This document shows positions 1-8,266 of a stretch of 64,000 bases of DNA, piece after piece. A program made the translations under genes and the position numbers. Position 1 is the first letter of the stretch; each line of letters opens with the position of its first letter. Source of the DNA: Kushneria pakistanensis (GTDB lineage Bacteria; Pseudomonadota; Gammaproteobacteria; Pseudomonadales; Halomonadaceae); the NCBI RefSeq assembly GCF_014652795.1, contig NZ_BMZM01000002.1, forward strand, positions 558,001 through 622,000. Direction: 5' to 3'. The notes under the pieces were generated by a model, which saw nothing but the letters and a program-made list of their open reading frames with translations, was not told the origin of the DNA and made no database searches.

Positions 1-31
1 CCTGGCCGCTGATGGATGATCAGCCGCCAGG
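1..31 (-). terminator. Hairpin downstream of the 41-382 gene
   Basis: An inverted repeat begins at the first base of the window. Two 6-bp blocks (CCTGGC and GCTGAT) pair with ATCAGC and GCCAGG around a GGATG loop, with one C:C mismatch. It lies 10 bases past the stop of the minus-strand gene, where a terminator is expected. The bases that would form a T-tract on the minus strand lie outside the window. Confidence 0.5.
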
Positions 32-40
32 TAGCCAGCG

Positions 41-382
41 CTAGTGCTTCAGGCCTGACGCCTGGCGCCAGCCATGCTGTCGGGCGTGGCGATCGAGGTA
101 CTCGCTCAGACGTGCCCGGGTTTCGCTCATCGGGCGACCGGGTTCCAGGATGGTCGTGCGGCACATGAGCGTGTACTGGTGCCGCTCTACATTGAACCAG
201 ACACTCAGCAACGGCCTGACCGTTTCGCTCTGGGCCAGTTCAAAATACAGGGAGTGGTCTACGCCTCTGACACGCACACCTTCAATGTCGAGCGAGTCAT
301 GAAAGTCGACCAGAGCCCGGCGCAACTGGTGCAAGGGGGCTGGTGTTCGCGTTGGCGTTGAAGAACCACTTTTCTGCATCAT
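41..382 (-). CDS. Hypothetical protein, about 113 aa
   Basis: I do not recognise this family. The open frame runs upstream to 457, but the two adjacent ATG codons at 380-382 and 377-379 follow an AGAGGG Shine-Dalgarno sequence by about 6 bases, so I start it at 382. The product is a soluble-looking, Arg/His-rich protein with no signal peptide or membrane segment. It has a central beta-rich stretch (residues such as VRVRGVDHSLYFEL) and a C-terminal helix rich in Arg. It is a single-gene unit with a hairpin after its stop. It is probably real because codon use matches its neighbours and the ribosome binding site is good. Its function is unknown. Confidence 0.6.
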   Translation of the reverse strand: MMQKSGSSTPTRTPAPLHQLRRALVDFHDSLDIEGVRVRGVDHSLYFELAQSETVRPLLSVWFNVERHQYTLMCRTTILEPGRPMSETRARLSEYLDRHARQHGWRQASGLKH

Positions 383-495
383 GCTGAACCCTCTTTTTTT
401 ATCATGACAAGTGCGAAATGAAGACGCCTGAAAGCCTTTGATGCTCAGCAATGTCATGACACTTCCATAACATGTCCGATCAGCAGGAGTAACCA

Positions 496-522
496 GATAG
501 CCCTGATAGCCCTGATAGCCCT
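496..522. repeat. Three perfect 9-bp tandem repeats (GATAGCCCT)
   Basis: The unit GATAGCCCT occurs three times without a break in the gap between the hypothetical gene at 41-382 and the end of rpiA. The repeat is not in a gene. Slippage could vary its copy number between strains. No role is evident. Confidence 0.85.
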
Positions 523-621
523 TTATTGATGCAGCGTAGCCGTGGCGCGCAGATAATAGTGAGAAAGCAGAGTAATATTCTGCAGCTAAAGTGTGATCGA
601 ATGTTGTTCGATGGAAATGAA

Positions 622-645
622 CCGTGAGTTACAGGTAACTCACGG
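622..645 (-). terminator. Putative rpiA terminator
   Basis: A perfect 10-bp stem (CCGTGAGTTA with TAACTCACGG) closes a 4-base loop, 13 bases past the rpiA stop on the minus strand. The sequence following on the minus strand is TTCATTTCC, only moderately T-rich. Termination is therefore likely but not certain. Confidence 0.6.
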
Positions 646-658
646 CCAAAGAGCGCAT

Positions 659-1345
659 TTAGCGTGAGGGAGACAGACGTTGAACGCCGTCGGGCGTGCC
701 CAGCAGCAGCAGATCGGCGCCGCGATGAGCGAACAGACCGTTGGTGACGACCCCGGCAATCTGGTTGATGCGCGTTTCCAGATCACGGGCGTTATCGATC
801 AGCTGGTCATAGAGGTCGATGATCTGATTGCCGTTGTCGGTCACGACCCCCTGGCGGTAGACGGGGCTGAATCCCAGGTTGACCATCTGGCGTGCCACGT
901 AGGAACGTGCCATGGGAATGACTTCGATGGGCAGTGGAAAGCCGCCCAGCTGGCTGACCCATTTGGAGCGGTCGGCAATGCAGATGAACCGTGATGAACA
1001 GGCCGCCACGATCTTCTCACGCGTCAGGGCCGCACCGCCGCCCTTGATCATGGCGAAATCGGGATTGATCTCATCAGCGCCATCGACATAGACGCTCAGC
1101 GCGCCGGTCTGATTGAGATCAAGTACCTCGATACCCACGGCCTGCAGTCGGCGTTCGGTTTCCGTGGAGCTTGCCACGGCGCCGGCAAACTCGTCACGCA
1201 GCGGTGCCAGTGCTTCGATAAAAAGATTGACGGTCGAGCCCGACCCCACGCCCAGCACGGTATCACGGCGCAACGTCGAACGTATTTCCTGCACTGCTGC
1301 CTGCGCCACTGCCTGCTTGAGCGCTGACTGGTCCTGGGATGTCAT
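659..1345 (-). CDS. rpiA: Ribose-5-phosphate isomerase A
   Basis: Cytosolic enzyme that interconverts ribose 5-phosphate and ribulose 5-phosphate in the non-oxidative pentose phosphate pathway. At 228 aa it is close to the usual RpiA length. The phosphate-binding loop GVGSGSTVN is near residues 32-40. The catalytic pattern is complete: Asp88 and Asp91 in YVDGADEIN, Lys101 in [11 protein letters not shown] and Glu110 in the same motif. ATG 1345 follows GGAGACACC. The gene is divergent from ilvA, and the shared 190-bp gap holds a parS palindrome. A strong stem-loop follows the stop. Confidence 0.97.
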   Translation of the reverse strand: MTSQDQSALKQAVAQAAVQEIRSTLRRDTVLGVGSGSTVNLFIEALAPLRDEFAGAVASSTETERRLQAVGIEVLDLNQTGALSVYVDGADEINPDFAMIKGGGAALTREKIVAACSSRFICIADRSKWVSQLGGFPLPIEVIPMARSYVARQMVNLGFSPVYRQGVVTDNGNQIIDLYDQLIDNARDLETRINQIAGVVTNGLFAHRGADLLLLGTPDGVQRLSPSR

Positions 1346-1454
1346 GGTGTCTCCGAATCTGATGATGTTCTACAGCGGCCCATCAAGCGTATCATGGATA
1401 CCTCAGTGGACACTGTCGACCGTTACATGGGCTTTTCCCGCCTCGCAGCCGGCA

Positions 1455-1470
1455 TGTTTCACGTGAAACA
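1455..1470. other. parS: parS centromere site (ParB binding), perfect 16-bp palindrome
   Basis: TGTTTCACGTGAAACA is identical to the classical bacterial parS consensus and is a perfect palindrome. It lies between the divergent rpiA and ilvA genes and not inside a gene. In bacteria with ParABS, such sites are bound by ParB-CTP, nucleate a partition complex and load condensin. They cluster near the chromosome origin. That this chromosome segment is origin-proximal is inferred; parA and parB are not in the window. Confidence 0.9.
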
Positions 1471-1539
1471 TCAGGTGGGCATGTTGTGTAACCCAGTGTC
1501 CTGCAGCGCCGCCCTCAAGTCACTGCCCAGGATATGAGA

Positions 1540-3054
1540 ATGCTGGAAGCCTACGCCAAAAGAATCCTCCAGGCCCGCGTGTATGAAGCGGCTGTTGAAA
1601 CGCCCATCTCAGCCATGCCGCAGCTTTCCAAACGCTTTGACAATAATATTCTGCTCAAGCGCGAGGATCTGCAGCCGGTTTATTCCTTCAAGATTCGCGG
1701 CGCCTATAACTGCATGGCGCAGCTTGATGAGGCCCAGCGTGCCAAAGGGGTGATCACTGCCTCGGCGGGTAATCATGCCCAGGGCGTGTCAATGGCCGCC
1801 AAACGCATGGGCATTCACGCCACCATTGTCATGCCGCGCATTACGCCCGAGATCAAGGTGGCTGCTGCGCGTGCCCGCGGCGCGAAGGTGGTGCTCAAGG
1901 GCGATGCCTTCAATGACGCGCTGTTACATGCCCAGACACTGATGCAGGAGCATGGCTATACCTGGATTCCGCCCTTTGATCATCCGGATGTGATCGCAGG
2001 CCAGGGGACCGTGGCCATGGAAATCCTGCGCCAGCACCAGGGCCCGATCAATGCCGTTTTCGTGCCGGTGGGCGGCGGCGGGCTGCTGGCCGGCATGGCC
2101 GCCTACATCAAGTACCTGCGACCGGACATCAGGGTGATCGGGGTGGAGCCCGAGGATGCGGCCTGCCTCAAGGCGGCCCTGGCGGCGGGAGAGCGAGTCA
2201 CGCTGGATCAGGTTGGCGTGTTTGCCGAGGGCGTGGCCGTGGCGCAGATCGGTGAAGCGCCGTTCGAGATCCTGCGCCATCACGTTGATGAAGTGATCAC
2301 CGTCAATACCGATGAGATGTGTGCCGCGGTCAAGGATATCTTCGAGGATACCCGTGCCGTGTCGGAGACGTCCGGAGCGCTATCGCTGGCCGGGCTCAAG
2401 AAGTACGTTCAGCGTGAGGGCGCGCAGGGCAGAACACTGATCGCCATCAATTCAGGTGCCAATCTCAACTTTGACCGTTTGCAGCATATTGCCGAGCGCA
2501 CCGAGCTGGGCGAGCAGCGCGAGGCAATTTTTGCCGTCACCATCCCCGAGCGTCCCGGCAGCTTCAAGGCGTTTTGCAAGGCGCTGGGCCGTCGCATGGT
2601 GACCGAGTTCAACTACCGCTATGCCGATGCCGGACAGGCCCACATTTTCGTGGGCGTGCAGGTACAGCCCGGTGGCGAGGACAGGCTGGAAGTCGCCCGA
2701 AGGCTTGAGGCGGCAGGTTACAGCGTTGAGGATCTGACCGACAACGAGCTGGCCAAACTGCATATTCGCCATCTCGGGGGCGGGCGGCCGCAGGAACCCT
2801 TCAGCGAGCGGCTCTATCGCTTTGAATTCCCGGAGCGTCCGGGCGCGCTCATGAACTTTTTGAACCATCTGCCCGGGGGCTGGAACATCTCGCTGTTTCA
2901 CTATCGCAACCACGGTGCCGCCTATGGTCGGGTATTGATCGGCATGCAGGTGCCGGAAGCAGACTGCGCCACACTCGAGCAGCGTCTGGACGAGATCGGC
3001 TATCGTTACTGGCATGAAACCGATAATCCGGCCTACCGGCTCTTCATGTCCTGA
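1540..3054 (+). CDS. ilvA: Biosynthetic threonine ammonia-lyase (threonine deaminase)
   Basis: PLP enzyme that converts threonine to 2-oxobutanoate and ammonia, the committed step of isoleucine synthesis. The PLP lysine sits in YSFKIRGAYN (about residue 51 from the chosen start), followed by ASAGNHAQGV. The glycine-rich phosphate loop VPVGGGGLLAG lies near residue 178. Two C-terminal ACT-like regulatory domains follow, marked by ERPGSFKAFC and ERPGALMNF. They carry isoleucine inhibition and valine activation in the family, and mark the biosynthetic rather than the short catabolic enzyme. An ATG at 1534 lies only one base from the AGGA ribosome site, whereas ATG 1540 is 7 bases away, so I use 1540. 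It is a single-gene unit. No leader peptide with repeated Ile codons is visible upstream. Confidence 0.97.
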   Translation: MLEAYAKRILQARVYEAAVETPISAMPQLSKRFDNNILLKREDLQPVYSFKIRGAYNCMAQLDEAQRAKGVITASAGNHAQGVSMAAKRMGIHATIVMPRITPEIKVAAARARGAKVVLKGDAFNDALLHAQTLMQEHGYTWIPPFDHPDVIAGQGTVAMEILRQHQGPINAVFVPVGGGGLLAGMAAYIKYLRPDIRVIGVEPEDAACLKAALAAGERVTLDQVGVFAEGVAVAQIGEAPFEILRHHVDEVITVNTDEMCAAVKDIFEDTRAVSETSGALSLAGLKKYVQREGAQGRTLIAINSGANLNFDRLQHIAERTELGEQREAIFAVTIPERPGSFKAFCKALGRRMVTEFNYRYADAGQAHIFVGVQVQPGGEDRLEVARRLEAAGYSVEDLTDNELAKLHIRHLGGGRPQEPFSERLYRFEFPERPGALMNFLNHLPGGWNISLFHYRNHGAAYGRVLIGMQVPEADCATLEQRLDEIGYRYWHETDNPAYRLFMS

Positions 3055-3134
3055 CACCGGCGCCTTCTGAAACGCGATGTCACACGTTGTGGCCTATTAA
3101 AATGCAACAGTGTGTAATGTCGGGACGCACGTTA

Positions 3135-3163
3135 TTGTGCTGATTCAGCGGTGCCACTATGAT
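3135..3163 (+). promoter_or_regulatory. Sigma-70 promoter for the 31-aa peptide gene
   Basis: TTGTGC (3135-3140) and TATGAT (3158-3163) are separated by exactly 17 bases. The -10 box has one mismatch to TATAAT. Transcription would begin near 3170, giving a leader of roughly 57 bases before the ATG at 3227. Confidence 0.6.
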
Positions 3164-3226
3164 GGCGCCGCTGCGACTTTTTCGTGTCGCTCCCTCATAC
3201 GTTTTCTGTTTTTTTACGGAGCAGTA

Positions 3227-3322
3227 ATGAGACGTAAACCCGATCTGGTCTTTACCCTGGTACTCATTCTTGGATTTGGCGTGGTGGCGACAGGCTATGC
3301 CCAGAGTGTCATGGGGTATTAA
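3227..3322 (+). CDS. Small single-span membrane peptide, 31 aa
   Basis: A short frame starts at ATG 3227 after a clear GGAG site six bases upstream and ends at TAA 3322. The product begins MRRKPD and continues as a hydrophobic helix of about 18 residues (LVFTLVLILGFGVVATGYAQ) with a short tail. This fits a single membrane-spanning segment with a positively charged N terminus. A good promoter lies 60 bases upstream and a strong terminator 80 bases downstream, so the gene forms its own transcript of about 260 nt. I do not recognise the family. The alternative is that the transcript is an sRNA and the peptide incidental, but the ribosome site argues for translation. Confidence 0.6.
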   Translation: MRRKPDLVFTLVLILGFGVVATGYAQSVMGY

Positions 3323-3399
3323 CCGTATGTTGATCGGGTAAGGGGCAGTCAGGCGATAGCGCAAGACGTCAGACAAAGCGTCGGGCAACAGGACAGCAT

Positions 3400-3431
3400 A
3401 AAAAAACGCATCCAAAAGGATGCGTTTTTTT
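3400..3431. terminator. Bidirectional terminator
   Basis: A 7-bp stem CGCATCC/GGATGCG with an AAAA loop is flanked by a run of seven A on the left and seven T on the right. It can end both the small-peptide transcript (+) and the 5-formyl-THF cyclo-ligase transcript (-). Confidence 0.92.
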
Positions 3432-3461
3432 ATGCCAGTGACGATGCACGCCACGTCAGTA

Positions 3462-4220
3462 TCAGGCACGGGCAGTGTGCGGTCGCAGCACTCGCTGGTC
3501 ACTGACGATCATGTCGAGATTCACATCCCATGGCTGATGCGGCAGGCGCTCGACCTGCTGACAGGCGTGCGCCACACCCACCAGCGTCGGGCGTGGGCCG
3601 TGCGCCTCGGCGGCAAAGGCGAGGGTGCGATCATAAAAGCCGCCGCCCATGCCCAGCCGGTGGCCCTGTTCGTCAAAGCCCACCAGCGGCATCAATACGA
3701 CATCCAGTGCCCAGGGCGCGATGCGGCGAACGCGGTCACCACTCTGGCGCAGATCCGGCTCCGTGATATTGAAGCGGTTAAGCACCAGACGGGTGTCAAA
3801 GCGCCAGTGCACGAACCACAGGCGGTTTTCCACCAGCGGTCGCAATACCGGCAGATAGACCCGAGCGCCGCGCTGATGCAGCCAGTCCACCAGTGGTGTT
3901 GGATCGATCTCACCATTTTCGGGTAGATAGAGGGCCACGTGACGTGCCCGACGCAGCTCAGTTTGCTGCATCAGCTGACGCGTCAGAGCCATCGACGCCA
4001 GATACTGGTCACGATGACCCAGCGCACGGCGTCGCTGACGCAGCGTGCGTCGCAGCGCTCGGCGATCATCGCAGGCTGGCAGTGCCGTCGTGTTCTGACG
4101 TACATGATGGGATAACAGGGAGTGAGAAAAACGTCGCCGGGGGCGAGGCGTGCGCTGTGACAGCACACGTGGTCTGCGTGAACGCGGCTGATCCGCGGGG
4201 AGTGCGCAGCGCACTGACAT
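3462..4220 (-). CDS. 5-formyltetrahydrofolate cyclo-ligase (start uncertain)
   Basis: ATP-dependent conversion of 5-formyl-THF to 5,10-methenyl-THF (the YgfA/Fau family). The C-terminal half carries the family signature, with PLVGFDEQGHRLGMGGGFYDRTL near residues 179-201 (Gly-rich ATP/folate motif) and DMIVSD near the end. The recognisable domain begins around residue 50 (RRALRRTLRQRRRAL). Upstream of it, in frame, there is no ATG until 4220, directly after the 6S RNA 3' end. The only other candidates are GTG at 4166 and CTG codons. The first 48 residues are Arg/Ser-rich and look like translated leader, so the true start is probably internal. The zapA-6S RNA-ygfA order is the conserved gammaproteobacterial arrangement. 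Confidence 0.88.
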   Translation of the reverse strand: MSVRCALPADQPRSRRPRVLSQRTPRPRRRFSHSLLSHHVRQNTTALPACDDRRALRRTLRQRRRALGHRDQYLASMALTRQLMQQTELRRARHVALYLPENGEIDPTPLVDWLHQRGARVYLPVLRPLVENRLWFVHWRFDTRLVLNRFNITEPDLRQSGDRVRRIAPWALDVVLMPLVGFDEQGHRLGMGGGFYDRTLAFAAEAHGPRPTLVGVAHACQQVERLPHQPWDVNLDMIVSDQRVLRPHTARA

Positions 4221-4222
4221 GA

Positions 4223-4403
4223 GGGTTCTCCAGAATGCCGCTGTTGTTCTGGCCCTGAACCTACTGGTTCAAGGTGGGTGACCGCAAGCGGACCATCAGG
4301 CTTTCCGTCGCGCGGACATGCACACAGGCCCACTTATAGTGGTCCCCTGGGTACTGCGCATAGGCTCGAGGGACTTCAACAACTGGCGAACACCCCAGAG
4401 AAC
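4223..4403 (-). ncRNA. ssrS: 6S RNA
   Basis: About 180 nt that mimics an open promoter and sequesters sigma-70 RNA polymerase in stationary phase. The ends pair: GTTCTC at 4403-4398 with GAGAAC at 4230-4225. Near the 5' end is the conserved CTCTGGGGTGTTCGCC segment, then AGTCCCTCGAGCC. Near the 3' end is CACCTTGAACC followed by GGTTCA, as in the E. coli and Pseudomonas RNAs. The position between zapA and 5-formyl-THF cyclo-ligase on the same strand is the conserved one. The exact 3' end is uncertain by a few bases because processing normally sets it. Confidence 0.93.
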
Positions 4404-4409
4404 AACTTG

Positions 4410-4418
4410 ATTCTAACA
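4410..4418 (-). promoter_or_regulatory. Extended -10 promoter of 6S RNA
   Basis: On the minus strand TGTTAGAAT (extended TG plus TAGAAT) ends seven bases before the predicted 6S 5' end at 4403. No convincing -35 box is visible, which fits an extended -10 promoter. Confidence 0.6.
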
Positions 4419-4470
4419 GATATCCCGGGGGGCTGCGCTACCCTGTCGTCGGCGATGTTGTCCAGCGCGC

Positions 4471-4770
4471 TCAGGAAGTACGGTTACGCTCCAGCGCCTT
4501 TTGCAGACGCGCGTCGAGTCCGGCAAGCCTTTCTTCGAGTTCCTGACGACGGCGGGTTTCGTGGCGCAGCTCATGGGTAATGTTGAGTCCCGCCATCATG
4601 GCCACCTTGTCGACGCTGATGGTACGCCCCCGGGTCTGGATGCCGGTCATGGCCTGATCGAAATAGCGCGCGGCTTCGTGCAGCGCTTCTTCTTCGCCCG
4701 GGGCGCAGCTGACAACGAAATTCTGACCCATCAGGGTGATTTCGGCGGTCTGACGAGGACCTTGCGGCAT
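4471..4770 (-). CDS. zapA: Cell division protein ZapA
   Basis: Small cytosolic protein that crosslinks FtsZ filaments at the Z ring. The N-terminal beta region (AEITLMGQNFVVSCAPGEEE) is followed by the conserved helix (VDKVAMMAGLNITHEL) and a C-terminal coiled coil, as in the E. coli protein. At 99 aa it is close to the usual length of roughly 100 to 110 residues. The frame extends to a TTG at 4794, but ATG 4770 has a GGAAG site seven bases upstream and aligns with the E. coli start. It is the first gene of the zapA-ssrS-ygfA locus and is divergent from ygfB. Confidence 0.93.
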   Translation of the reverse strand: MPQGPRQTAEITLMGQNFVVSCAPGEEEALHEAARYFDQAMTGIQTRGRTISVDKVAMMAGLNITHELRHETRRRQELEERLAGLDARLQKALERNRTS

Positions 4771-4984
4771 GACATCACTTCCGATATGGGCCAACCTCTG
4801 GCCGTTACGCTAAGATGGTGGGCAGCCATGCATGGCGTGCTGCCCGACAGTGCAGCTGGCAGGCGAGCCGTGTCGCTGCGCTTGCAGCACCACTATAGAG
4901 AGACGGCCGGGGGCGGTCAACGCGCCGCCCCCGGCCGCGAGTTCATGATTCCCGCCACGGGAACGATCAGCCAAGGGATGCAGT

Positions 4985-5614
4985 ATGCCGTCCGGTGATA
5001 ACGCCCTCGATTTCGCCACCATCAGCGATATTTTTCTTGCCCATGGCAGCCTGCAGTCGCCGGCCTTCTTTGACGGCTATCTGTGCGCACGACTGGCGCT
5101 TGAAGACATCAGCGCCGAGGACTGGCTGGGTTTGATCTGTGCCGCGCTGGGCGTGGAAGAACCCGCCACCCGTGAAGATGGCGAGCAGCTGCTGGCATGG
5201 CGTGTCCTGGCAAAGGAGCGCCTGGATGCCCAGGAGATGAGCTTTGAGCCGCTGCTGCCTGATGAGCTTTTCTCGCTGGCAGAGCGTGCGCAGTCGCTGG
5301 CGCTGTGGTGTCAGGGTTTTCACGAGGTGGCCGGTGAGGTTGACCATGAGCAGCGCAAGACGTGGTCGACGCCGCTTCAGGAAGGCGTGGCCGATATCGA
5401 GCAGCTGTCACAGATCGATGCCGATATCGAAGAGAGCAGTGAAAACGAAAACGATCTGTTTGCCCTGACCGAGCATGCCCGAATGACGGCGCTGATGCTG
5501 TATGTCGAGCAGCATCCGGGACAGCCGGACGTTGAAAAGCCGGCGCAGTCGTTTGAAGAGGGCATGAACGAAGCGGGCCTGAATGACGAAGGCAACGGCG
5601 CGACACGCCACTGA
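4985..5614 (+). CDS. ygfB: YgfB/YecA family (UPF0149) protein
   Basis: A 209-aa, strongly acidic cytosolic protein of the UPF0149 family, recognised from FFDGYLCARL near the N terminus and the WCQGFHEV motif near residue 108, and from the conserved position before pepP-ubiH. In Pseudomonas aeruginosa the homologue modulates ampDh3 expression and beta-lactam resistance; here the function is only inferred. The C-terminal 20 residues are low-complexity and acidic. ATG 4985 is preceded by AAGGGA. The gap to pepP is 74 bases, and the genes are probably cotranscribed. Confidence 0.9.
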   Translation: MPSGDNALDFATISDIFLAHGSLQSPAFFDGYLCARLALEDISAEDWLGLICAALGVEEPATREDGEQLLAWRVLAKERLDAQEMSFEPLLPDELFSLAERAQSLALWCQGFHEVAGEVDHEQRKTWSTPLQEGVADIEQLSQIDADIEESSENENDLFALTEHARMTALMLYVEQHPGQPDVEKPAQSFEEGMNEAGLNDEGNGATRH

Positions 5615-5688
5615 CAGGCAACTATCAGCACCGGGTATGCGCTGGAGAAAAACGCCATCAACAGGCCGGTAACGGGAGACAGGATACA

Positions 5689-7032
5689 GTGACACAGGCA
5701 GGGCAAGGCATGCCGGCACCCATCGATGTCGAGGAGTATCGACGCCGTCGTGAACGGCTGATGGCCAGCGTTGCACCGGACAGCGCCATTCTCGTGCCGG
5801 CCGCCGGACTTTCGGTGCGCAACCACGACAGCGACTACCCGTTTCGCCAGAGCAGTAACTTTCACTATCTCTGCGGCTTTCCCGAACCCGATGCCTGGCT
5901 GGTGCTGCTGCCCGGTCGGGAAGCCGGCGAAAGCGTACTGTTCTGTCAGCCTCGCGACCCGGCGGCCGAGACCTGGACCGGCAGGCGGGTTGGTCCGCGC
6001 CGGGCAGTTAAAGCCTATGGGGTGGACGAGGCCTGGTCGCTGGAAGCGCGCGACGAGCAGCTGCTGACACTGCTGGAAGGGCGCAGAACCCTTTACCTGC
6101 CGCTGGACAATGACGCGGCGCTGTCGCTGGCAGGTCAAATGCGTGATTGTCTCAAGGCCCGCGAGCGCCGCGGACCGCCGGCGCCATCAAGCTACGCTGA
6201 TATTGACGAGATTCTCCACGAGCAGCGTCTGATCAAGTCCGAGGCTGAACTTGCCCTGATGCGCCATGCCGGCGAGATTACCGCCCGCGCGCACGTTCGC
6301 GCCATGCAGTGCGTACGCCCCGGCATGTTTGAGTATCAGTTGCAGGCCATCATTGAACACGCCTTTGCCATGGAAGGGGCGCGCGCGCCGGCCTATGGCA
6401 CCATCGTGGGCAGCGGTGCCAACGCCTGTATCCTCCACTACATGGAAAATGACGCAGTGATGGCTGCCGGCGATCTGGTACTGATCGATGCCGGCGCCGA
6501 ATATGGCCTGTATGCCGGTGACATTACCCGGACCTTCCCTGTCAGTGGCCGCTTTAGTGAACCGCAGCGTCAGCTTTATGAGATCGTGCTGGGCGCCCAG
6601 CAACGCGCGCTTCGTGCCGTGCGTCCCGGGGCCACACTCGAGAGCATTCATGACGGGGTTGTTCGTGACCTGACAGCGGGCCTTGTGGCGCTTGGTCTCG
6701 TGGAAGGGCCGGTCGAAACCGCCATCGAACAGGGCCACTACAAGCGCTTTTACCTGCACGGCACGTCTCACTGGCTGGGGCTTGATGTACATGATGTGGG
6801 GCGCTATCGGGTAGACGGTGCCTCGCGGGCACTTGTGCCCGGCATGGTGCTGACCGTCGAACCCGGGCTCTATATCCCCGATGATCCCGACATTGCCGAG
6901 CAGTGGCGCGGTATCGGCATTCGCATTGAAGACAACGTGGTCGTCACGGCCGAGGGGCGTGATGTGCTGACCGAGGGTGTACCCAAACGGGTACGGGAGA
7001 TCGAGGCACTAATGGCGCAGGGACACGCATGA
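5689..7032 (+). CDS. pepP: Xaa-Pro aminopeptidase (aminopeptidase P)
   Basis: Dimanganese M24 metallopeptidase that removes N-terminal residues preceding proline. The N-terminal creatinase-like domain (about 10-175) is followed by the pita-bread catalytic domain. All five metal ligands are present: Asp267 (LIDAGAEY), Asp278 (AGDITRTF), His361 (HGTSHWLG), Glu391 (TVEPGLY) and Glu414 (RIEDNVV). The length of 447 aa fits the family. The start is GTG 5689 with AGGA upstream; an ATG at 5710 is the alternative. The stop overlaps the ubiH start by four bases (ATGA), indicating translational coupling. Confidence 0.96.
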   Translation: MTQAGQGMPAPIDVEEYRRRRERLMASVAPDSAILVPAAGLSVRNHDSDYPFRQSSNFHYLCGFPEPDAWLVLLPGREAGESVLFCQPRDPAAETWTGRRVGPRRAVKAYGVDEAWSLEARDEQLLTLLEGRRTLYLPLDNDAALSLAGQMRDCLKARERRGPPAPSSYADIDEILHEQRLIKSEAELALMRHAGEITARAHVRAMQCVRPGMFEYQLQAIIEHAFAMEGARAPAYGTIVGSGANACILHYMENDAVMAAGDLVLIDAGAEYGLYAGDITRTFPVSGRFSEPQRQLYEIVLGAQQRALRAVRPGATLESIHDGVVRDLTAGLVALGLVEGPVETAIEQGHYKRFYLHGTSHWLGLDVHDVGRYRVDGASRALVPGMVLTVEPGLYIPDDPDIAEQWRGIGIRIEDNVVVTAEGRDVLTEGVPKRVREIEALMAQGHA

Positions 7033-8225
7033 GCGATATCTCGGTAGACATTGCCATTATCGGCGGCGGGCTGGTGGGTGCCAGCCTGGCCGTGGCGCTG
7101 GCCCCCCTGATCGAGCGCTATCGGCTCAAAGTGGCCGTGATCGAGGCCAGCGAGCTGGGCGCCCGGGGCGCCCAGCCCAGCTTTGACGAGCGCTCCAGTG
7201 CCATTGCCTATGGCTCAAGGGCCCACTTTGAATCGCTGGGCATCTGGTCGCAGCTGGCCACCCGCGCTGCGCCCATTCACGACATCGAGGTCAGTCAGCG
7301 TGGGGCGCTGGGGCGCACCCATCTGTCGTGTCAGGAAGTGGGCACGCCCTCACTGGGCTATGTTCTGCCCAATGCCTTTCTCGGACAGGTGCTGCATGAG
7401 CGCCTGTCACATATGCCCATCGACTGGCATTGTCCGGCGCGGGTCGAGACCATTACACCGGCGGTCAGTGGTCATCAGCTGGTGTTGAGCACAGGCGTTG
7501 TCCTGCATGCCGGGCTGACCGTACTGGCTGATGGCGGGCGCTCGGGTCTCAAGGCCTCACTGGGCATTGAAACCGACCGCCATGACTATGAGCAGCATGC
7601 CCTGATCGCCAACATCGAGACGGCGCACGAACATCACGGCTGGGCATTCGAGCGCTTTACCCACGAGGGAGCAATGGCACTGCTGCCGTTGATGCAGCGG
7701 CGCATGGCACTGATCTGGACGCGCCCGCCGGAGAAGATCGATGCCACCATGGCGTTGAGTGATGACGCCTTCCTGCAGATGCTGCAGGGACGCATGGGGG
7801 CGCGTCTCGGGCGCTTTCAGCGCGTGGGCACACGCCACGTGTATCCCCTGTCGATGTCCCGGGCCCGCGAGCAGAGTCGGCCGCATCTGGCAGTGCTGGG
7901 CAATGCCGCCCATGCCATTCATCCGGTGGCCGGGCAGGGCTTCAATCTGGCGCTGCGCGGCGTAATGGATCTGAGTGCGGCCATCGAGGCTGCGCTGGAT
8001 GCCGGGCGGGCGCCGGGTGAAGCACTGACCATGGCGGATTTCGAACAGCGTCGTCAGCGCGACCGGGATCTGATCATGCAGGCCAGCGATACGCTGGTGC
8101 GCCTCTTTGGTCTCGAGCTGCCCGGCATCTCCGGCGCCCGCGGCGCTGCACTGGGACTTTTCAATCTTGCCACGCCGCTCAAGCGCGCCCTGATTCGCCG
8201 TGCCATGGGCCTGGGCCGCCATTAA
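7029..8225 (+). CDS. ubiH: 2-octaprenyl-6-methoxyphenol hydroxylase, FAD monooxygenase
   Basis: Aerobic ubiquinone-biosynthesis hydroxylase of the UbiH/UbiF/UbiI family, working in the soluble Ubi complex. The FAD-binding dinucleotide fold lies at residues 5-22 (DIAIIGGGLVGASLAVAL). The DG motif is at LTVLADGGRSGLKASLG, and the GD-like motif LGNAAHAIHPVAGQGFNLALRG is near residue 290. It follows pepP with a four-base overlap and precedes its paralogue ubiI, the order found in E. coli (pepP-ubiH-ubiI). The C-terminal helix (LFNLATPLKRALIRRAMG) is typical. Assignment as UbiH rather than UbiF rests mainly on this context. Confidence 0.93.
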   Translation: MSDISVDIAIIGGGLVGASLAVALAPLIERYRLKVAVIEASELGARGAQPSFDERSSAIAYGSRAHFESLGIWSQLATRAAPIHDIEVSQRGALGRTHLSCQEVGTPSLGYVLPNAFLGQVLHERLSHMPIDWHCPARVETITPAVSGHQLVLSTGVVLHAGLTVLADGGRSGLKASLGIETDRHDYEQHALIANIETAHEHHGWAFERFTHEGAMALLPLMQRRMALIWTRPPEKIDATMALSDDAFLQMLQGRMGARLGRFQRVGTRHVYPLSMSRAREQSRPHLAVLGNAAHAIHPVAGQGFNLALRGVMDLSAAIEAALDAGRAPGEALTMADFEQRRQRDRDLIMQASDTLVRLFGLELPGISGARGAALGLFNLATPLKRALIRRAMGLGRH

Positions 8226-8266
8226 TCAGGCCACGTGGCGGCAATGACCGGCCAATGGAGTACTTC

